Under the pieces are notes generated by a model. It did not search any database, was not told the origin of the DNA, and saw nothing but the letters and a program-made list of their open reading frames with translations. From Fragum whitleyi (lineage: Eukaryota > Mollusca > Bivalvia > Cardiida > Cardiidae), in NCBI GenBank assembly GCA_948146395.1, contig OX411551.1, forward strand, positions 50,154,997 through 50,218,996: a DNA stretch of 64,000 nucleotides, in the 5' to 3' direction. Every line of letters begins with the position of its first letter. Position 1 is the first letter of the stretch. The position numbers and the translations under genes were made by a program. Of this stretch, positions 31,640-42,677 are shown piece after piece.

Positions 31640-33403
31640 ACGACGATCAAATGCAATGTTTAACCATTGATGAAAATACCGGTGTGAAAATACCAATACT
31701 AAATAATACAATGGAAATATCTCCGATGCTCAACTCTAATCGAATCTTACCCTCGATTGAAAGTACAAATAGTGGCGTCAGCAATGACGTTAACCATTCA
31801 GATCTTATAGAATTTAACCGCCTAGAAAACTTGGTAAAAAGCTATCCAGGAGACATGTTTATCGACCAACTCCTTCTGGATTACAACTACAGTGTAGAAA
31901 AACTTGAACATGCTAGAGTTTTTCTATTCGAGACAATCCGTAGTTCAGACGACTTTCCGTTTGGAACCAACTGTGAACTTAAACGTCGTGTCATGACAAG
32001 ATCCAAAAACGGCGATAGTTTAGCTGTTAAACTGGCTTCCGATGTCCACAATCTATTAACTGCAATTGACGGAGGAAATATGTCATCAATTAAAGATCTA
32101 ATAAGTGTTTCCAAGAAAACAAATCGTTCTACCTCCTCTAACCAAACAACAAATATACAAATGGTAGACCAACAGTGTAATTGTAAAACAGAATTGAATA
32201 TACTTAAAGATGCAGTAAATAGCCTAAAAGCAGACATCCTCTTGATTAAACAAAGACAGATAACGTCAGAAAATGCAAGAAAAGCATTAGAAGATTCGTC
32301 TGAGAGCCATGTTACAGCGGTGCGTGACCAGATGGCGACGACAACGGATAAAATCAACGTTGAAGTGACGACGTTAAGATCCATTGTTGATCTACACTTC
32401 ACACAAAATGAAGCGCTATCTTCATCTCTAACTTCTGATATACAAAAAACTTAGAGATGAAATGAATCTTATTTGCTCTAGTGTAACAATTTTACGAAAT
32501 ACTGTCTCAGAAATCGTCTCAAAACATGGGTACACGGACAATGAAATCAAAGTGCCAAATGAACTAAATTCTACAGATACAGAGCCCATCGTGGACGACT
32601 TTATCTTAAATCTAACAGAAAATTGTAACGTAAATGTAATCCCAGACGAAGACCTATCGAATTTAAACATGGAGAGCAATTGTGAACGTCCCGCGATCAC
32701 GCACGATCCCGATACAGTGAACGATCACGTTATAGCTGAAGATGAGATGGAAGGTGATTCTATGTTCGGTAACATGAAAATACCAACAGTGGTCACAGTG
32801 CGTAATTCTTCACAACGATCCAAATCAAACAATGAACGCTATTTCCCACATAAATCAAAAGGTAAAACATACATTGGACGCAAAGTAAATTTCGCTATTA
32901 TAAATAAAGAAATGGCGAACATGAAGCGTAAACGCGAGAACTACAAACAGAAATATGTACAAGGCTACGCACCACCGTCAGAGACGTTAACAGACGGCGA
33001 TAACGTTGGTTACAGTGACTTCGAGAGCCATATTAAGCGTAAAACTAAAGATTATTTCGTGAGTGGATTTGTGCCGTCCATAACGGAGTCGCATGTAGCT
33101 CAATATGTAAGCGGACGCAATATAAGTGTAAAAAGAGTGTCCATTTTTAGAAACTATAAATTCCAAAGGGCCTCGGTCAAACTGACGGTCGAGGATGACG
33201 GCAAAAGTGAATGTTTAACCGAGGATCAGTACTTCTGGCCTTGGGGCATCACATGTTATCCAAGGATTCCAAGAAGAAGAAAACGAGACCAACAATCTAC
33301 ATACCGTGACAGATATACTGATGACGCGTATGATGAAAATGTGTATACTGATAATAATAATAATAGATACAATGTACTATATAATCGCCAAGAAGTTGAT
33401 TAA
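31636..33403 (+). pseudogene. LINE-2 ORF1 (gag-like), split by a one-base frameshift
   Basis: Two frames, 31636-32454 and 32462-33403, read as one protein if one base is disregarded in the A6 run at 32444-32449: the heptad-like helical region (TLRSIVDLHFTQNEALSSS) continues in the second frame (LICSSVTILRNTVSEIVSK). The first part is acidic and ends in a likely coiled coil. The second has a basic stretch (MKRKRENYKQKY) and an RRM-like module starting KDYFVSGFVPSITESHVAQY and ending WPWGITCYPRIPRRRKR. Such ORF1 proteins bind LINE RNA. The start is a GTG, so the true N-terminus may lie in the preceding frame. As it stands the copy is broken unless the base is a sequencing error. Confidence 0.75.
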
Positions 33404-33457
33404 TTTTTCAGTGAATTTCTTTTTGGCTTAAGTATAGTTTACAGTTATATTATTTTC

Positions 33458-36400
33458 ATGGGTATATCTCGTTGTCTAAATTTTACAACTTGGAACGCAA
33501 CCGGCATTATGTCGAGTTGTAGTTATTTGAGTGACTTCTTAGAAAAATACCGTATAGATATATGTGGACTAAGTGAACACTGGTTATTTAGACGTGATAT
33601 TAACCTATTTGATTCAATTAATACAAACTATTCTTATTACGCTATATCAGATCCAGATTTGGATATGCCTGGTAAACGTAAAGTTGGTAAAGGTGGTCTA
33701 GCTATAATGTGGAAAAAGACACTAGACTGCGATATAATACCACTCCAATTAAACAGCAGATATATAATTGGTATCCAATTAAGACATAGTGCTGGAGAGT
33801 ACATTTTCATATTTCAGATTTATATACCGTGTAAAAATTACTCAATTTACGAATATCAATACTGTCTAGAAGAAATAGAAAATGTTTTGTATTGTTATCA
33901 AGCTCTCGGTGAAACTATTTTAATGGCTGATTTCAATACTGAATTACCTCCCTGGGATACTCTTGCGACAGAAAAATTAGATTCAAGAGGTAAATTCCTC
34001 TGTCAATTCCTTATTAATCTAGATATGATCCCTGTAAATTATCTCCCTTTTTGCAGAGGTCCTAAATTTACAAATGTCCCATATAACAGTAATAGGGAAA
34101 CCATGATAGATTATATAATGATTAACTCAAGATCAGTCACGAAAGTAGAAGGCTGTAATATACATGATGATCATGCACTCAATGTATCGACACATCGACC
34201 TCTATCTTGTCGTTTGAATTTGGTAATACAATTTTCCGATAGTAATCGTAATTATAATGATACGATACTTTGGAAATCACTAAAGCCAAAGCATATCAGT
34301 GCATATACGCAATATTTAGAAAATAACCAGTCGCTAGAATCTTTATCTTGCACTAATATCAATTCGAAACCCGATATTGACTCAATGTACAGTAATCTAG
34401 TGTGCATAATAAAAGAAGCGGATGCGAAATATATACCGAAACCAAAATTTAAGCCGCACATTAAACCGTATTGGACCGCGGAACTTACAAATTTACACAA
34501 AAACATGCGAGTTCTACGAACACGGTGGTTAGCAGAAAATAAGCCACTTGATAACGACACATTCTTACGTTATAAACTAGCAAAGCGCGAGTTTCGCAAA
34601 TTTCATCGACGTGCCGTTAAGTCTCATTTAAGAAAAGTAGAGGAAGAAATCGACATGTTCGCAGAAACAGATAGTTGTTCATTCTGGAAAACGATAAATA
34701 AAAGGCGTAAAACAAAAAATAATCCGACTTTTGAAATGTGCTTCAATGACGTCGTATTCGATTCTCCAGAATCGATCAATTCTGGTTGGATGAATTACTT
34801 TACTGATTTATATTCGTCCAACAATCCCTTAGAGACTAAGATAAGTGAAAGTATACATACCGTCCCCGAATCGCGAAATGATAATACTGATAATAATAAT
34901 AGTAATAATAATAAACTTATTTTCAATAATAATGATATTTCATTAGCTCTTAAATCATGCAAAAGAAATAAAGCATGTGGTTATGACGGCATTTACTACG
35001 AGCATATTATTTTTGGTGGAGACCGATTATTATCGGTTATCACAAATCTCTTTAATGCTATGGCAAAGTTTCGCTACTGCCCAGTTGATCTGAAAAGGGG
35101 GGTAATTACGACTCTATACAAGGGAAATAATAAAAAGAAAAGCGACCCTGATTCTTATCGGGCAATATCGCTTTGCTCATCCTTACTAAAATTGTACGAG
35201 AAACTTATACTAAATAGTATTCATAATGATCTATCGTTTAACAAATTACAGGGTGGATTTCAAGAAAAACTAAATTGTACGTTCACCTCATTTATGGCAC
35301 GAGAATCAGTTCATTACGCCACTGAAAATAATTCGAAACTATATGCATGCTATCTAGACGTAAAGCAAGCATTCGACAATGTTAATCATTGCTTACTTTT
35401 AACGAAATTATCTAAAACGAATATCGATATATCAGTAATTAGCATTATCGAAAATTTGCTCACAGATGTATTCAGTTGTGTCCGTACAGACGGTATATAT
35501 TCTGCGTGGTTCCCTATAGAAAAGGGAGCCAGGCAAGGTCAAATAATAAGTTCTAAGATGTACCTAATATACATTAACGATCTCATGAATAATATTGATC
35601 AAAGTAATGACTGCTTCCAATTTCGAGGCATTAAATATGGCTGCCCTACGGTTGCTGATGATATGATGCTCATGTCTTTAACAAAAAATGGGCTTCAACG
35701 ATTGATTAACGTATGTTTCAATTATTCGATTGAAAACGTGTATACATACAATCCTTCTAAATGCAAAGTCATTGTATATAATGAATCTATATCTGACTAT
35801 TCAAATTCTAAAAGAGAATGGTGCCTGGGTAATAACATTGTCGAAGAAACGGACAAATACGCGCATTTAGGTATAATCAATGAGAAAAACGGACAATTAA
35901 ATATTTCTGTTCAACAATGCTGTAGCAAATTGCGCAGTACTTTCTTCAGCTTAAACGACTGTAGTATAAATAGGTTAACCTTACATCCATTAACCTTAAA
36001 ACATGTCTATGAAACAATTGTTCTGTCAAAGGCCCTATATGGTAGTGAACTGTGGAACGAACTTTCAAACACGCAACTTCTTACACTCGAGCGCGCGCAT
36101 AAACAATGCATTAAGCATATACAGGGTATGCCTCGTTCCACACCTACACCGCTTGTATATTGCTGCTTAAAAATGTTTCCCTTAGAAGCGTACATAGATA
36201 AAAGAAAACTCATATTTTTTGGACAATTATGCAGATTGGATACTGAGATAAGAATAAAACTAATGTTTGCGGGTAGGTTAACATCATTTATGGAAACGCC
36301 GCATTCGGTTATCGGTTTTATGCCTGACATTTATCGTATCTTGGGAAAATATGGACTGAAACAATTCTTATTTGATTACTTATCTGAAGCAACTTTCCCT

Positions 36401-36919
36401 TCCAGTCATGGTTGGAAAAAGATTGTCAATTGCTCGATCGAAACGTTTACGAAAAATAATATCTTATCCACAATAGTAAATAGCCAAAGTCTTTCGCAAT
36501 TCACATTAGTACATAACAGTTTCACGCCATGTAATCTGTGGATTTTCAGTAGGACGTATAGAGATCAGTTGAAATACTGTCAAAGTGCAATCTATATACT
36601 TTCAAGATTATTTTCAAACAAGTACCCAGTGCTATGTACTCAATGCAATGTAACTGTAGAATGCATATCAACCCATTTAATACTCTTTTGTTCTTTCCGT
36701 GACGCAATAAGGGATCAATTATGGATAGTTCTATTGAAAAGTCTAGGAGAAGACAACTTTAATAAATTTTGTGCACTTTCACCGTGCCTACAGGTTCTTG
36801 AACTTTTATCAGGGTGTACTAGTTTTGATATGCATGATAGTAACCGTATAGCATGCTTTAAGCAGATTCTAAAATGTATCCACATTTTAACAAAAAGCTC
36901 ATACATGTATTATAATTGA
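33458..36919 (+). CDS. LINE-2 ORF2: APE-like endonuclease plus reverse transcriptase
   Basis: 1153 codons, ATG start 54 bp after ORF1, no stops. Endonuclease, residues ~5-250: Asn13 (FTTWNATG), Glu40 (GLSEHW), Asp158 and Asn160 (MADFNTEL), Asp218 (MIDYIMIN), and His246 in STHRPL, where the usual SDH aspartate is Thr245. Reverse transcriptase, ~480-780: motif A YLDVKQAFDN (Asp634), motif B GARQGQIISS, motif C TVADDMML (Asp734, Asp735). The C-terminus has C-X2-C...H...C near residues 1059-1079. The protein would nick target DNA and prime reverse transcription of its RNA. The D-to-T change in the endonuclease may weaken nicking or may be normal in this clade. Confidence 0.93.
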   Translation: MGISRCLNFTTWNATGIMSSCSYLSDFLEKYRIDICGLSEHWLFRRDINLFDSINTNYSYYAISDPDLDMPGKRKVGKGGLAIMWKKTLDCDIIPLQLNSRYIIGIQLRHSAGEYIFIFQIYIPCKNYSIYEYQYCLEEIENVLYCYQALGETILMADFNTELPPWDTLATEKLDSRGKFLCQFLINLDMIPVNYLPFCRGPKFTNVPYNSNRETMIDYIMINSRSVTKVEGCNIHDDHALNVSTHRPLSCRLNLVIQFSDSNRNYNDTILWKSLKPKHISAYTQYLENNQSLESLSCTNINSKPDIDSMYSNLVCIIKEADAKYIPKPKFKPHIKPYWTAELTNLHKNMRVLRTRWLAENKPLDNDTFLRYKLAKREFRKFHRRAVKSHLRKVEEEIDMFAETDSCSFWKTINKRRKTKNNPTFEMCFNDVVFDSPESINSGWMNYFTDLYSSNNPLETKISESIHTVPESRNDNTDNNNSNNNKLIFNNNDISLALKSCKRNKACGYDGIYYEHIIFGGDRLLSVITNLFNAMAKFRYCPVDLKRGVITTLYKGNNKKKSDPDSYRAISLCSSLLKLYEKLILNSIHNDLSFNKLQGGFQEKLNCTFTSFMARESVHYATENNSKLYACYLDVKQAFDNVNHCLLLTKLSKTNIDISVISIIENLLTDVFSCVRTDGIYSAWFPIEKGARQGQIISSKMYLIYINDLMNNIDQSNDCFQFRGIKYGCPTVADDMMLMSLTKNGLQRLINVCFNYSIENVYTYNPSKCKVIVYNESISDYSNSKREWCLGNNIVEETDKYAHLGIINEKNGQLNISVQQCCSKLRSTFFSLNDCSINRLTLHPLTLKHVYETIVLSKALYGSELWNELSNTQLLTLERAHKQCIKHIQGMPRSTPTPLVYCCLKMFPLEAYIDKRKLIFFGQLCRLDTEIRIKLMFAGRLTSFMETPHSVIGFMPDIYRILGKYGLKQFLFDYLSEATFPSSHGWKKIVNCSIETFTKNNILSTIVNSQSLSQFTLVHNSFTPCNLWIFSRTYRDQLKYCQSAIYILSRLFSNKYPVLCTQCNVTVECISTHLILFCSFRDAIRDQLWIVLLKSLGEDNFNKFCALSPCLQVLELLSGCTSFDMHDSNRIACFKQILKCIHILTKSSYMYYN

Positions 36920-36969
36920 CATGTTAAATAAGAATTCTAAGTAATTGAGATTTTGAAGGAATTGTTACT

Positions 36970-37391
36970 TTTTCTTTAATGCTTTTCGGTGGTTTATCGA
37001 GAAATAACGGTAGATTATCACTTGATAAACTCACCGCAAAAGCAGTGAAATTATCAAAAACTTATACCCTGCTTTTGTGCATTTCATCCTATCTGACGTC
37101 GTCTATGCGGGGTGAAATAAGTGACGTCACAATGAACGTTGCAATCTCGCGCAAAATGACGCGCTTTACGAAAATATGTCCTAGAAATTTCACATTTTGT
37201 CTCATTTTTGCATTAAAGAAATAGAATAATCGTTTGTTTTTCGAGTGGGATCGATTAGTGTTTCATTTCGTGGGGAACGGGAGCTGTATTTTCACTCGTG
37301 GCTCTGCCACTCGTGAAAATATAGCGTTTGTTGTTCGCTCGGTGGGGTATGGATCGATCTTACACTTAAACAAACGATTATCCTCTATATC
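36970..37391 (+). mobile_element. TGACGTCA composite repeat, long copy
   Basis: Two modules. Module 1 (36970-37222) has inverted ends TTTCTTTAATGC / GCATTAAAGAAA and carries GTGACGTCAC at about 37121. Module 2 (about 37215-37391) is a hairpin with arms AATAATCGTTTGTTT / AAACAAACGATTATCC and the tip CTCGTGGCTCTGCCACTCG. It lies in the 3' UTR of LINE-2. Other copies: 15838, 57433 (reverse), 21690 and 23583 (partial). Confidence 0.8.
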
Positions 37392-37803
37392 TTCGTTAAA
37401 GTGCTTACTTTGTCGATGGACGGCCGAAACATCGTAGCCACGGACTACGTAAAATGTGGCTTTGGTGTGTCGTCCCCAACGATAGCATAAATAAAAAAGA
37501 TTGCCTTGGGCTTCTAACTTTGTATATATGTATTTGCGTATAATGACATTTAAAAATAGAATCGCTTTTTTGACTGGTAGTTGTTATTGCAGTCACAAGT
37601 CAAAATAGCGTGTTCAAGTAATAAAATGCATAACCATTTTTCTTCGTGCTGTATAAATGTATATTATTCTAATTGTACATATGCCTTTATGTATTGTTTA
37701 CATGTCACTTTGATTTTTGTTCTATTGTGATGTTCTCTTCATACCTGGAGGAATAAAAGATTATCTATCTATCTACCTCAGAATTAAAAACACGGAGGAG
37801 GTA

Positions 37804-38445
37804 CAGTTAACAACATCGTGAAATTGACAATGTGACAGATATTGGAATTACTTTGAAATGATGTTGAATGAGTGCGATGAGCGGGTTTTGTGTGGAATCC
37901 AGGGGACCGTTTTACTAAACATCTTACGATCATTTTTTGCGTACGTCAAAAATCAAAGTTGCTGCTAGAATAGTAACTTTGTTAAAATTCTGCCATGCAT
38001 CACCTCATTGGAATCGTCTTCTAAAGACGATTCCAGTGAGATATTCCAAGGTAGAATCTAACAATAAATGAAAACACAAGGTACGATCTATGATTTTGAC
38101 TTACGATCAATTTTTTCGTAAGACGTGAAGTAAAACGGGACCCCGGAGAGGAAAAAAATATGAACAACGGCAATTTGAACGAATTCATCGATATTTTTGC
38201 CTTCCTTTAATAGACTGTACATATTTTTTCTCTGAACGAGTGCCATCACGGTCTCATCAGATTTTTTAAAATCAACACCAGACAATAAGATATCGCAATA
38301 ATTAAAATGTGAGATATTGATCATTTAAACAATTTAGAATCGTATTTAAATATTTTCGAAGCGTTTAAGAATGATTTGAGTGAGTGGTAGGAATGAATAA
38401 ATTGGGCGCTGAGTAACTGATTTGGATTGGTTCTGATCGTAAGTA
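37804..38445 (-). mobile_element. CAGTTA-family MITE split by a foldback element
   Basis: The B end CAGTTAACAACATCGTGAAA follows TA at 37802. The B arm stops at about 37900, and the A arm (TTTGAGTGAGTGGTAGGAATG) resumes near 38335. The region between is largely the foldback element at 37902-38144. Confidence 0.7.
37902..38144. mobile_element. Foldback element with ~55-bp inverted arms
   Basis: GGGGACCGTTTTACTAAACA ... TTACGATCATTTTTTGCG pairs with CGATCAATTTTTTCGTAAG ... GTAAAACGGGACCCC. A second inner hairpin (GGAATCGTCTTCTAAAGACG) lies at about 38009-38035. Inserted in a CAGTTA-family element. Single copy in the window. Confidence 0.75.
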
Positions 38446-38699
38446 AGTAATAAATATAGTATTCATATTTCATATGTAGATTGCTTGTAGATACCTGCCT
38501 CTTGCACCAAGGTAAAGACCAAAAGGCCAAGGCGAAGGTCATTTATCTTATAACTATACAAATATCCGTGCGATAACATCCCATATGATATTTTTTATAT
38601 CACATGGATAGTTTTAGAACAATAACATAATCCGATTATTTTTACAAGCTTGCATTTCTGTAAGAAACATCGACGATCACTAGAAAAATAGAGGTTATA

Positions 38700-38820
38700 A
38701 GATAAATAAAATACGTACTTAGTGTACTGTATGAAAAAATATCTAACTTGGTTGTAGAAATTGAATTGTCGATGCTCACAAACTTCGTTAGATATTTTTT
38801 ATACAAAAACACAAAGTAGG
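38700..38820. repeat. GTATGAAAAATAT-family hairpin, copy 2
   Basis: ACTTAGTGTACTGTATGAAA and TTTTTTATACAAAAACACAA form the outer arms, with ATCTAAC / GTTAGAT inside. Its left flank (TTGCATTTCTGTAAGAAAC) also resembles the flank of the copy at 20838, so the repeat is longer than the hairpin. Confidence 0.65.
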
Positions 38821-38822
38821 TA

Positions 38823-39259
38823 CAGTTAGTTACATCGTGAAATTGACAATCACTCCGACCAAAACCATTCATAATCGATCACTAAGCGCTCCATTCATTC
38901 ATTCCAAACACTCACTCAAATCGATCAAAAACGCTCCGAAATCATAAAAAAACATTTAAAAATCGTTCAAGACTTCCAGCAATGAATTCAAATCGATCTA
39001 TTTATTCTACGATTTTATTAGCTGGTGTGAACTTACAAGTGTCTGATTGGTCCACAAAGACGTACAAACAGAAGAGTTCGTTTATTGTGTTAAAGGGAGG
39101 TAATTAACATCCCTAATTTTGTTCAGTCTGAACAAAATTAGAAATATTGGATTAGCTCCCTTTAATATCACTCAAAACTCGCTCCACACACTCATTCAAT
39201 TTCATTCCTAAATCATTCCAAAATCATTCACCTTGTCAATTTCACGAGGTTGTTAACTG
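38823..39259 (+). mobile_element. CAGTTA-family MITE, full length, reference-quality copy
   Basis: 437 bp, TA on both sides. Terminal repeats CAGTTAGTTACATCGTGAAA and TTTCACGAGGTTGTTAACTG. A arm, AT-rich spacer, complete GGGAGGTAATTAAC hairpin with the inner CTAATTTTGTTCA / TGAACAAAATTAG, then B arm. Confidence 0.88.
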
Positions 39260-39379
39260 TATTATATATTTCTCATGGTTAAAAGTTAGGCACTCTACAT
39301 TTATCGCTAGATCAAACCACTAATTCTATAAATGGGACAGAATCTGGATCTTTATCAAGCTTCAATCTCACTTTTTTTA

Positions 39380-40090
39380 CAGAGCCTGATTGTGTAGAAT
39401 CTGACTGGGTTTAGAATATGGCCGTGTGTAGAATCTTGTTTAGAATCTACTTGTGTGTAGAATCTAACAGTTTATAGAATCTGACTGTATGTTGAATCTG
39501 CCTGTGTAAAGAAATTGCCTTTAAGAATAGCTACAGTTAACAACATCGTGAAATTGACAAGGTGAATGAATTTGGAATGATGTTTGAATAAAATTGAATG
39601 AGTGTGTGGAGCGGGTTTTGAGTGAAATTAAAGGGGGGTAATCCATCATCGCTAACTTTGTTCAGGATGAACAAAATTAACGATATTAATTACCTCTCTT
39701 TAATAAAATGTGCATACAAGTTCTATACTTAGCTTCCTATTTCTACAAGAACCCAAGAGATGCTAACAATTTGAATTATGTCAGTGAAATCGCGATTTTT
39801 CTTTATCAAAATTTATTTTGAATGGCGATGTTGATTCTTTAATTTTCAATGGTTTTGAGCGTTTTTGAATGGTTTGAGTAAGTGTTTGGAATGAATGAAT
39901 GGAGCGCTGAGTGAGCGATTTAGAATGGTTTCGATTGAAGTGAATGTCAATTTCACGATACTACTAACTGTATAACTGAGTGTAGAATCTGAATGAATCC
40001 TTAGAACCTGGCTAGTCGTAGAATCTGAATTTACAGAATCTGACCGTGTTCGAAATCTAAATGTCAGTGGAATCTGTCTATGTTATAAAT
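39380..40090 (+). repeat. TGTGTAGAATCTGACTG minisatellite, interrupted by a MITE
   Basis: Degenerate ~17-25 bp repeats around TAGAATCTG run over 39380-39530 and continue at 39975-40090 on the other side of the MITE at 39534-39970. The array predates the insertion. Confidence 0.8.
39534..39970 (-). mobile_element. CAGTTA-family MITE inserted in a minisatellite
   Basis: 437 bp, TA at 39532-39533 and 39971-39972. B arm first, central hairpin intact. The uninterrupted minisatellite on both sides makes the insertion limits unambiguous. Confidence 0.87.
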
Positions 40091-40412
40091 AGTTTTGTTC
40101 AGGATGAACAAAATTAGCGATATTTTTACCGCCGTTTAATGAAAAACTGTTACATGTTTATGAACATCTTTCTATGGCTTCAAGAACCCATCATACATCA
40201 CAAAATTTCATTCTTTCATCGAAATCGTTGATATTTTCTAGCGATTTTTATTTTGAATGTAGAAGTTGGTCTAACCATTTGTACTAATCACGGGACGTTT
40301 TAAAATGGTTTGAGTGAGTTTTTTAAATGAATGAATTAATGAATGAATAGTGAATGAAACGCTGAGTGAGCAATTGAGAATGTTTTCAACCGAGGTGGAT
40401 GTAAATATCACA
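40085..40412 (-). mobile_element. CAGTTA-family MITE, both ends lost
   Basis: Begins inside the hairpin (TTTTGTTCAGGATGAACAAAA) and runs through the A arm, ending GATGTAAATATCAC without the terminal 15 bp. It is cut where the ACAAATAACACCGGTCA direct repeat begins. Confidence 0.7.
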
Positions 40413-40824
40413 AATAACACCGGTCAGACAAATAACACCGGTCACGTGATATAATGGACGTTCTTTCTATTTGTGATCTATTAGAAAATAAATAATGTGA
40501 TTAATGTGATTAAACAAAGACTGCGTCAAAGTTATTTTTGTGAGGAGATACATGTGAGTACATTATGATGAACTTGACTATACATTGATTTGATTTTGAT
40601 GTTATCCTGGAGGCTTTTGGGTGTCTTCGTTTGTTCGATCGTACCCCACCCATCCGTAAATGTACATTAGTCTGAACAGTATTCATCTATATCGAAAGCT
40701 GGGATAACGGTTTAACGGGCGAGTATTACCCCCCGATTATCATTGACTAAAAGTGTATTTATCACGAAGTACAATTAGTGGTTACACCGTATTTAACCCT
40801 ATACCATTCTAGTATTCTAGTAGT

Positions 40825-41802
40825 ATGAGCGAAGAAGCTAAATCAGCAATTATTCCAGAGTCTGAAAAACAAGCTAGGTCTTCAATCTCTTCCTCATCAA
40901 AATCTGAGAATAAATATTCCGGTCCAAACACACCAATAAACCCTGTTGAGTCAGATCCTAGGAAACGCCACTTATCGTCACCACTGGACTTATTTATTGC
41001 CAAAAAACAGTTAACCGGCAATATGGATACTAGCGACGGAGCTTCAATTGTCTCAGCATCTGCCCCGGTTGTTGCCAGCCATCCCTTGTATGAGGTGGAT
41101 TCAATCGCGATTGCGGAATTATTAAAAGAATCGCTTAGAGAAGAAATAGCAAACATGGTAACTACGGCACTAAATGACACAGTCAATGCGATTGTTGATG
41201 GAGTGGTCGCTGGGCTAACAAAACGAATAGCATCTCTTGAAACCAGTAATGAGCGATTAACTAAGGAGAACACAGACCTGGGTGAGGCAAACAAGATGCT
41301 AACAAAACAAGTGCAGGCACTCAAACATGAATGTGACAGTCTTGAACAATATAGCAGAAGGAATAGTCTTAGAATTTCCGGAATTTCAGAATCTGATAGC
41401 GAGAATACCGACCAAATAGTTTTGAATATCTGTAAAGAACTTGAGGTTGATATGTCCGAACTGGAAATTGATAGGTCTCATAGAGTCGGAAAACCCCCCA
41501 GCCCTGGTAGCAGCGACAAAGCGCGACAGATTATTGTGAAATTTGTATCCTACCGATCTCGCCAAAAACTGTATCAAGCACGCTCTCGACTGAAAGATTC
41601 TGACTTCAAAAACATTTATATCAATGAAGATTTGACTAAAATTCGCAACAAACTATTGTACGATGCCAGACAGATGCTAAAAAACTCAAATCCCAACGTT
41701 ATCGGGGTTTGGTCAAGTGACGGAGTCATTCTACTAAAAGACAATGCTAAAAAGGTTCACAGAATCCTTAACAGTGATGACTTGTTGCCATTCCTGGAAT
41801 AA
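40825..41802 (+). CDS. L1-type ORF1p (coiled coil, RRM-like, C-terminal domain)
   Basis: 325 codons from ATG. Residues 1-90 are Ser/Pro/Lys-rich and probably disordered. About 95-173 is helical with heptads (ASLETSNERLTKENTDLG), the trimerising coiled coil. EQYSRRNSLRISGI at 174 starts an RRM-like domain that includes DRSHRVGKP and RQIIVKFVSYRSRQKLYQ. The C-terminal domain (YINEDLTKIRNKLLYDARQM ... VIGVWSSDGVILLKDN) ends at 325. This is the layout of Transposase_22-type ORF1p, an RNA-binding nucleic-acid chaperone that packages LINE RNA. Intact. Whether it belongs to the ORF2 at 44612 is uncertain. Confidence 0.88.
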   Translation: MSEEAKSAIIPESEKQARSSISSSSKSENKYSGPNTPINPVESDPRKRHLSSPLDLFIAKKQLTGNMDTSDGASIVSASAPVVASHPLYEVDSIAIAELLKESLREEIANMVTTALNDTVNAIVDGVVAGLTKRIASLETSNERLTKENTDLGEANKMLTKQVQALKHECDSLEQYSRRNSLRISGISESDSENTDQIVLNICKELEVDMSELEIDRSHRVGKPPSPGSSDKARQIIVKFVSYRSRQKLYQARSRLKDSDFKNIYINEDLTKIRNKLLYDARQMLKNSNPNVIGVWSSDGVILLKDNAKKVHRILNSDDLLPFLE

Positions 41803-42677
41803 TTATAATATTTACATACAGTACATTCTTTCCATAATCACTTCCGATATATATATATAAAAAAAATTAAAATAAAAGATATTCTGTGATTAATTGTAAA
41901 AGGTAACGTTGGCCCATTATACATACATAAATACATAGGCGAGTCCTGTATTTCACAACCATTACTCAAACTGTGGCTGCGATGTTTATATTGACCTTTG
42001 ATGCACTATTTGAAAACTATGCTGGCACACCATTTATGTATGTTTTTTGTTTTTTGTGTGTGCGTGAGTGGCAAAATGCAGTTTGCAATATTTTGCCAGT
42101 GGCACATAGAGCTTGGTGGACAGTGTGGACTGGGATCAGCATGCACAAATATGTATGCTGATCACAGTCGACGCTGTTTACTTTCTGATTGTATACCATA
42201 TAAAATTGAGTCTAGCTGAAAGGTTCCGTAAACTAGTAATTTGTCTTTAAAAAAAAATCAGCGGAATAAGGGTTATGCCATCTTTTTGTTGGTTCTTACA
42301 GTATTAAGCTAATGTGAAAAATTCTTGTTGAAAATATTATGTACTTTTCAGCCACAGCGTAATAACGCTCCTTCGGTATCGAATTTCGATATCAAAAAAC
42401 GATATAATTTTTTGAGTGTCTAAAGAGCGGATACTGATCTGAAATGTTCTGCATATGCGGTATTCGCTTATCGACGGTTTTGCTCCCGGACCTCCTAACA
42501 GCAGCTCTATATAAGCTGTGGTTGCGGGGATTGGGGAGAAAGCCGGCGATATTTCGTTAAATCGTCATTGCGTTTGCAATAATTTTGTAACATATTGCGT
42601 AGGTTTTGTTGCTTTTTTCTATTTTTTTAATGCTGATTTATACGTATGCGTATGTGATTATGACCTATATGTTTATC
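41803..42677. other. Spacer without gene
   Basis: AT-rich, with a short (TA)n run at about 41850. No supported reading frame. Confidence 0.45.

Larger units (their letters stand above)
31350..37785 (+). mobile_element. LINE-2: two-ORF non-LTR retrotransposon
   Basis: ORF1 frames (31352-33403), ORF2 (33458-36919), and a 3' region that ends in AATAAAAGATTATCTATCTATCTACC at about 37752-37777. The 3' UTR is interrupted by the TGACGTCA composite at 36970-37391. The ORFs are nearly intact, so the copy is young. The 5' end is not defined. Confidence 0.85.

Noticed and set aside
31887..32402. 171-codon antisense frame opposite LINE-2 ORF1
   Set aside because: Shadow of the ORF1 coding strand; no recognisable domain.
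40809..41324. 171-codon antisense frame opposite LINE-3 ORF1p
   Set aside because: Shadow frame. The sense strand has the full ORF1p domain order.
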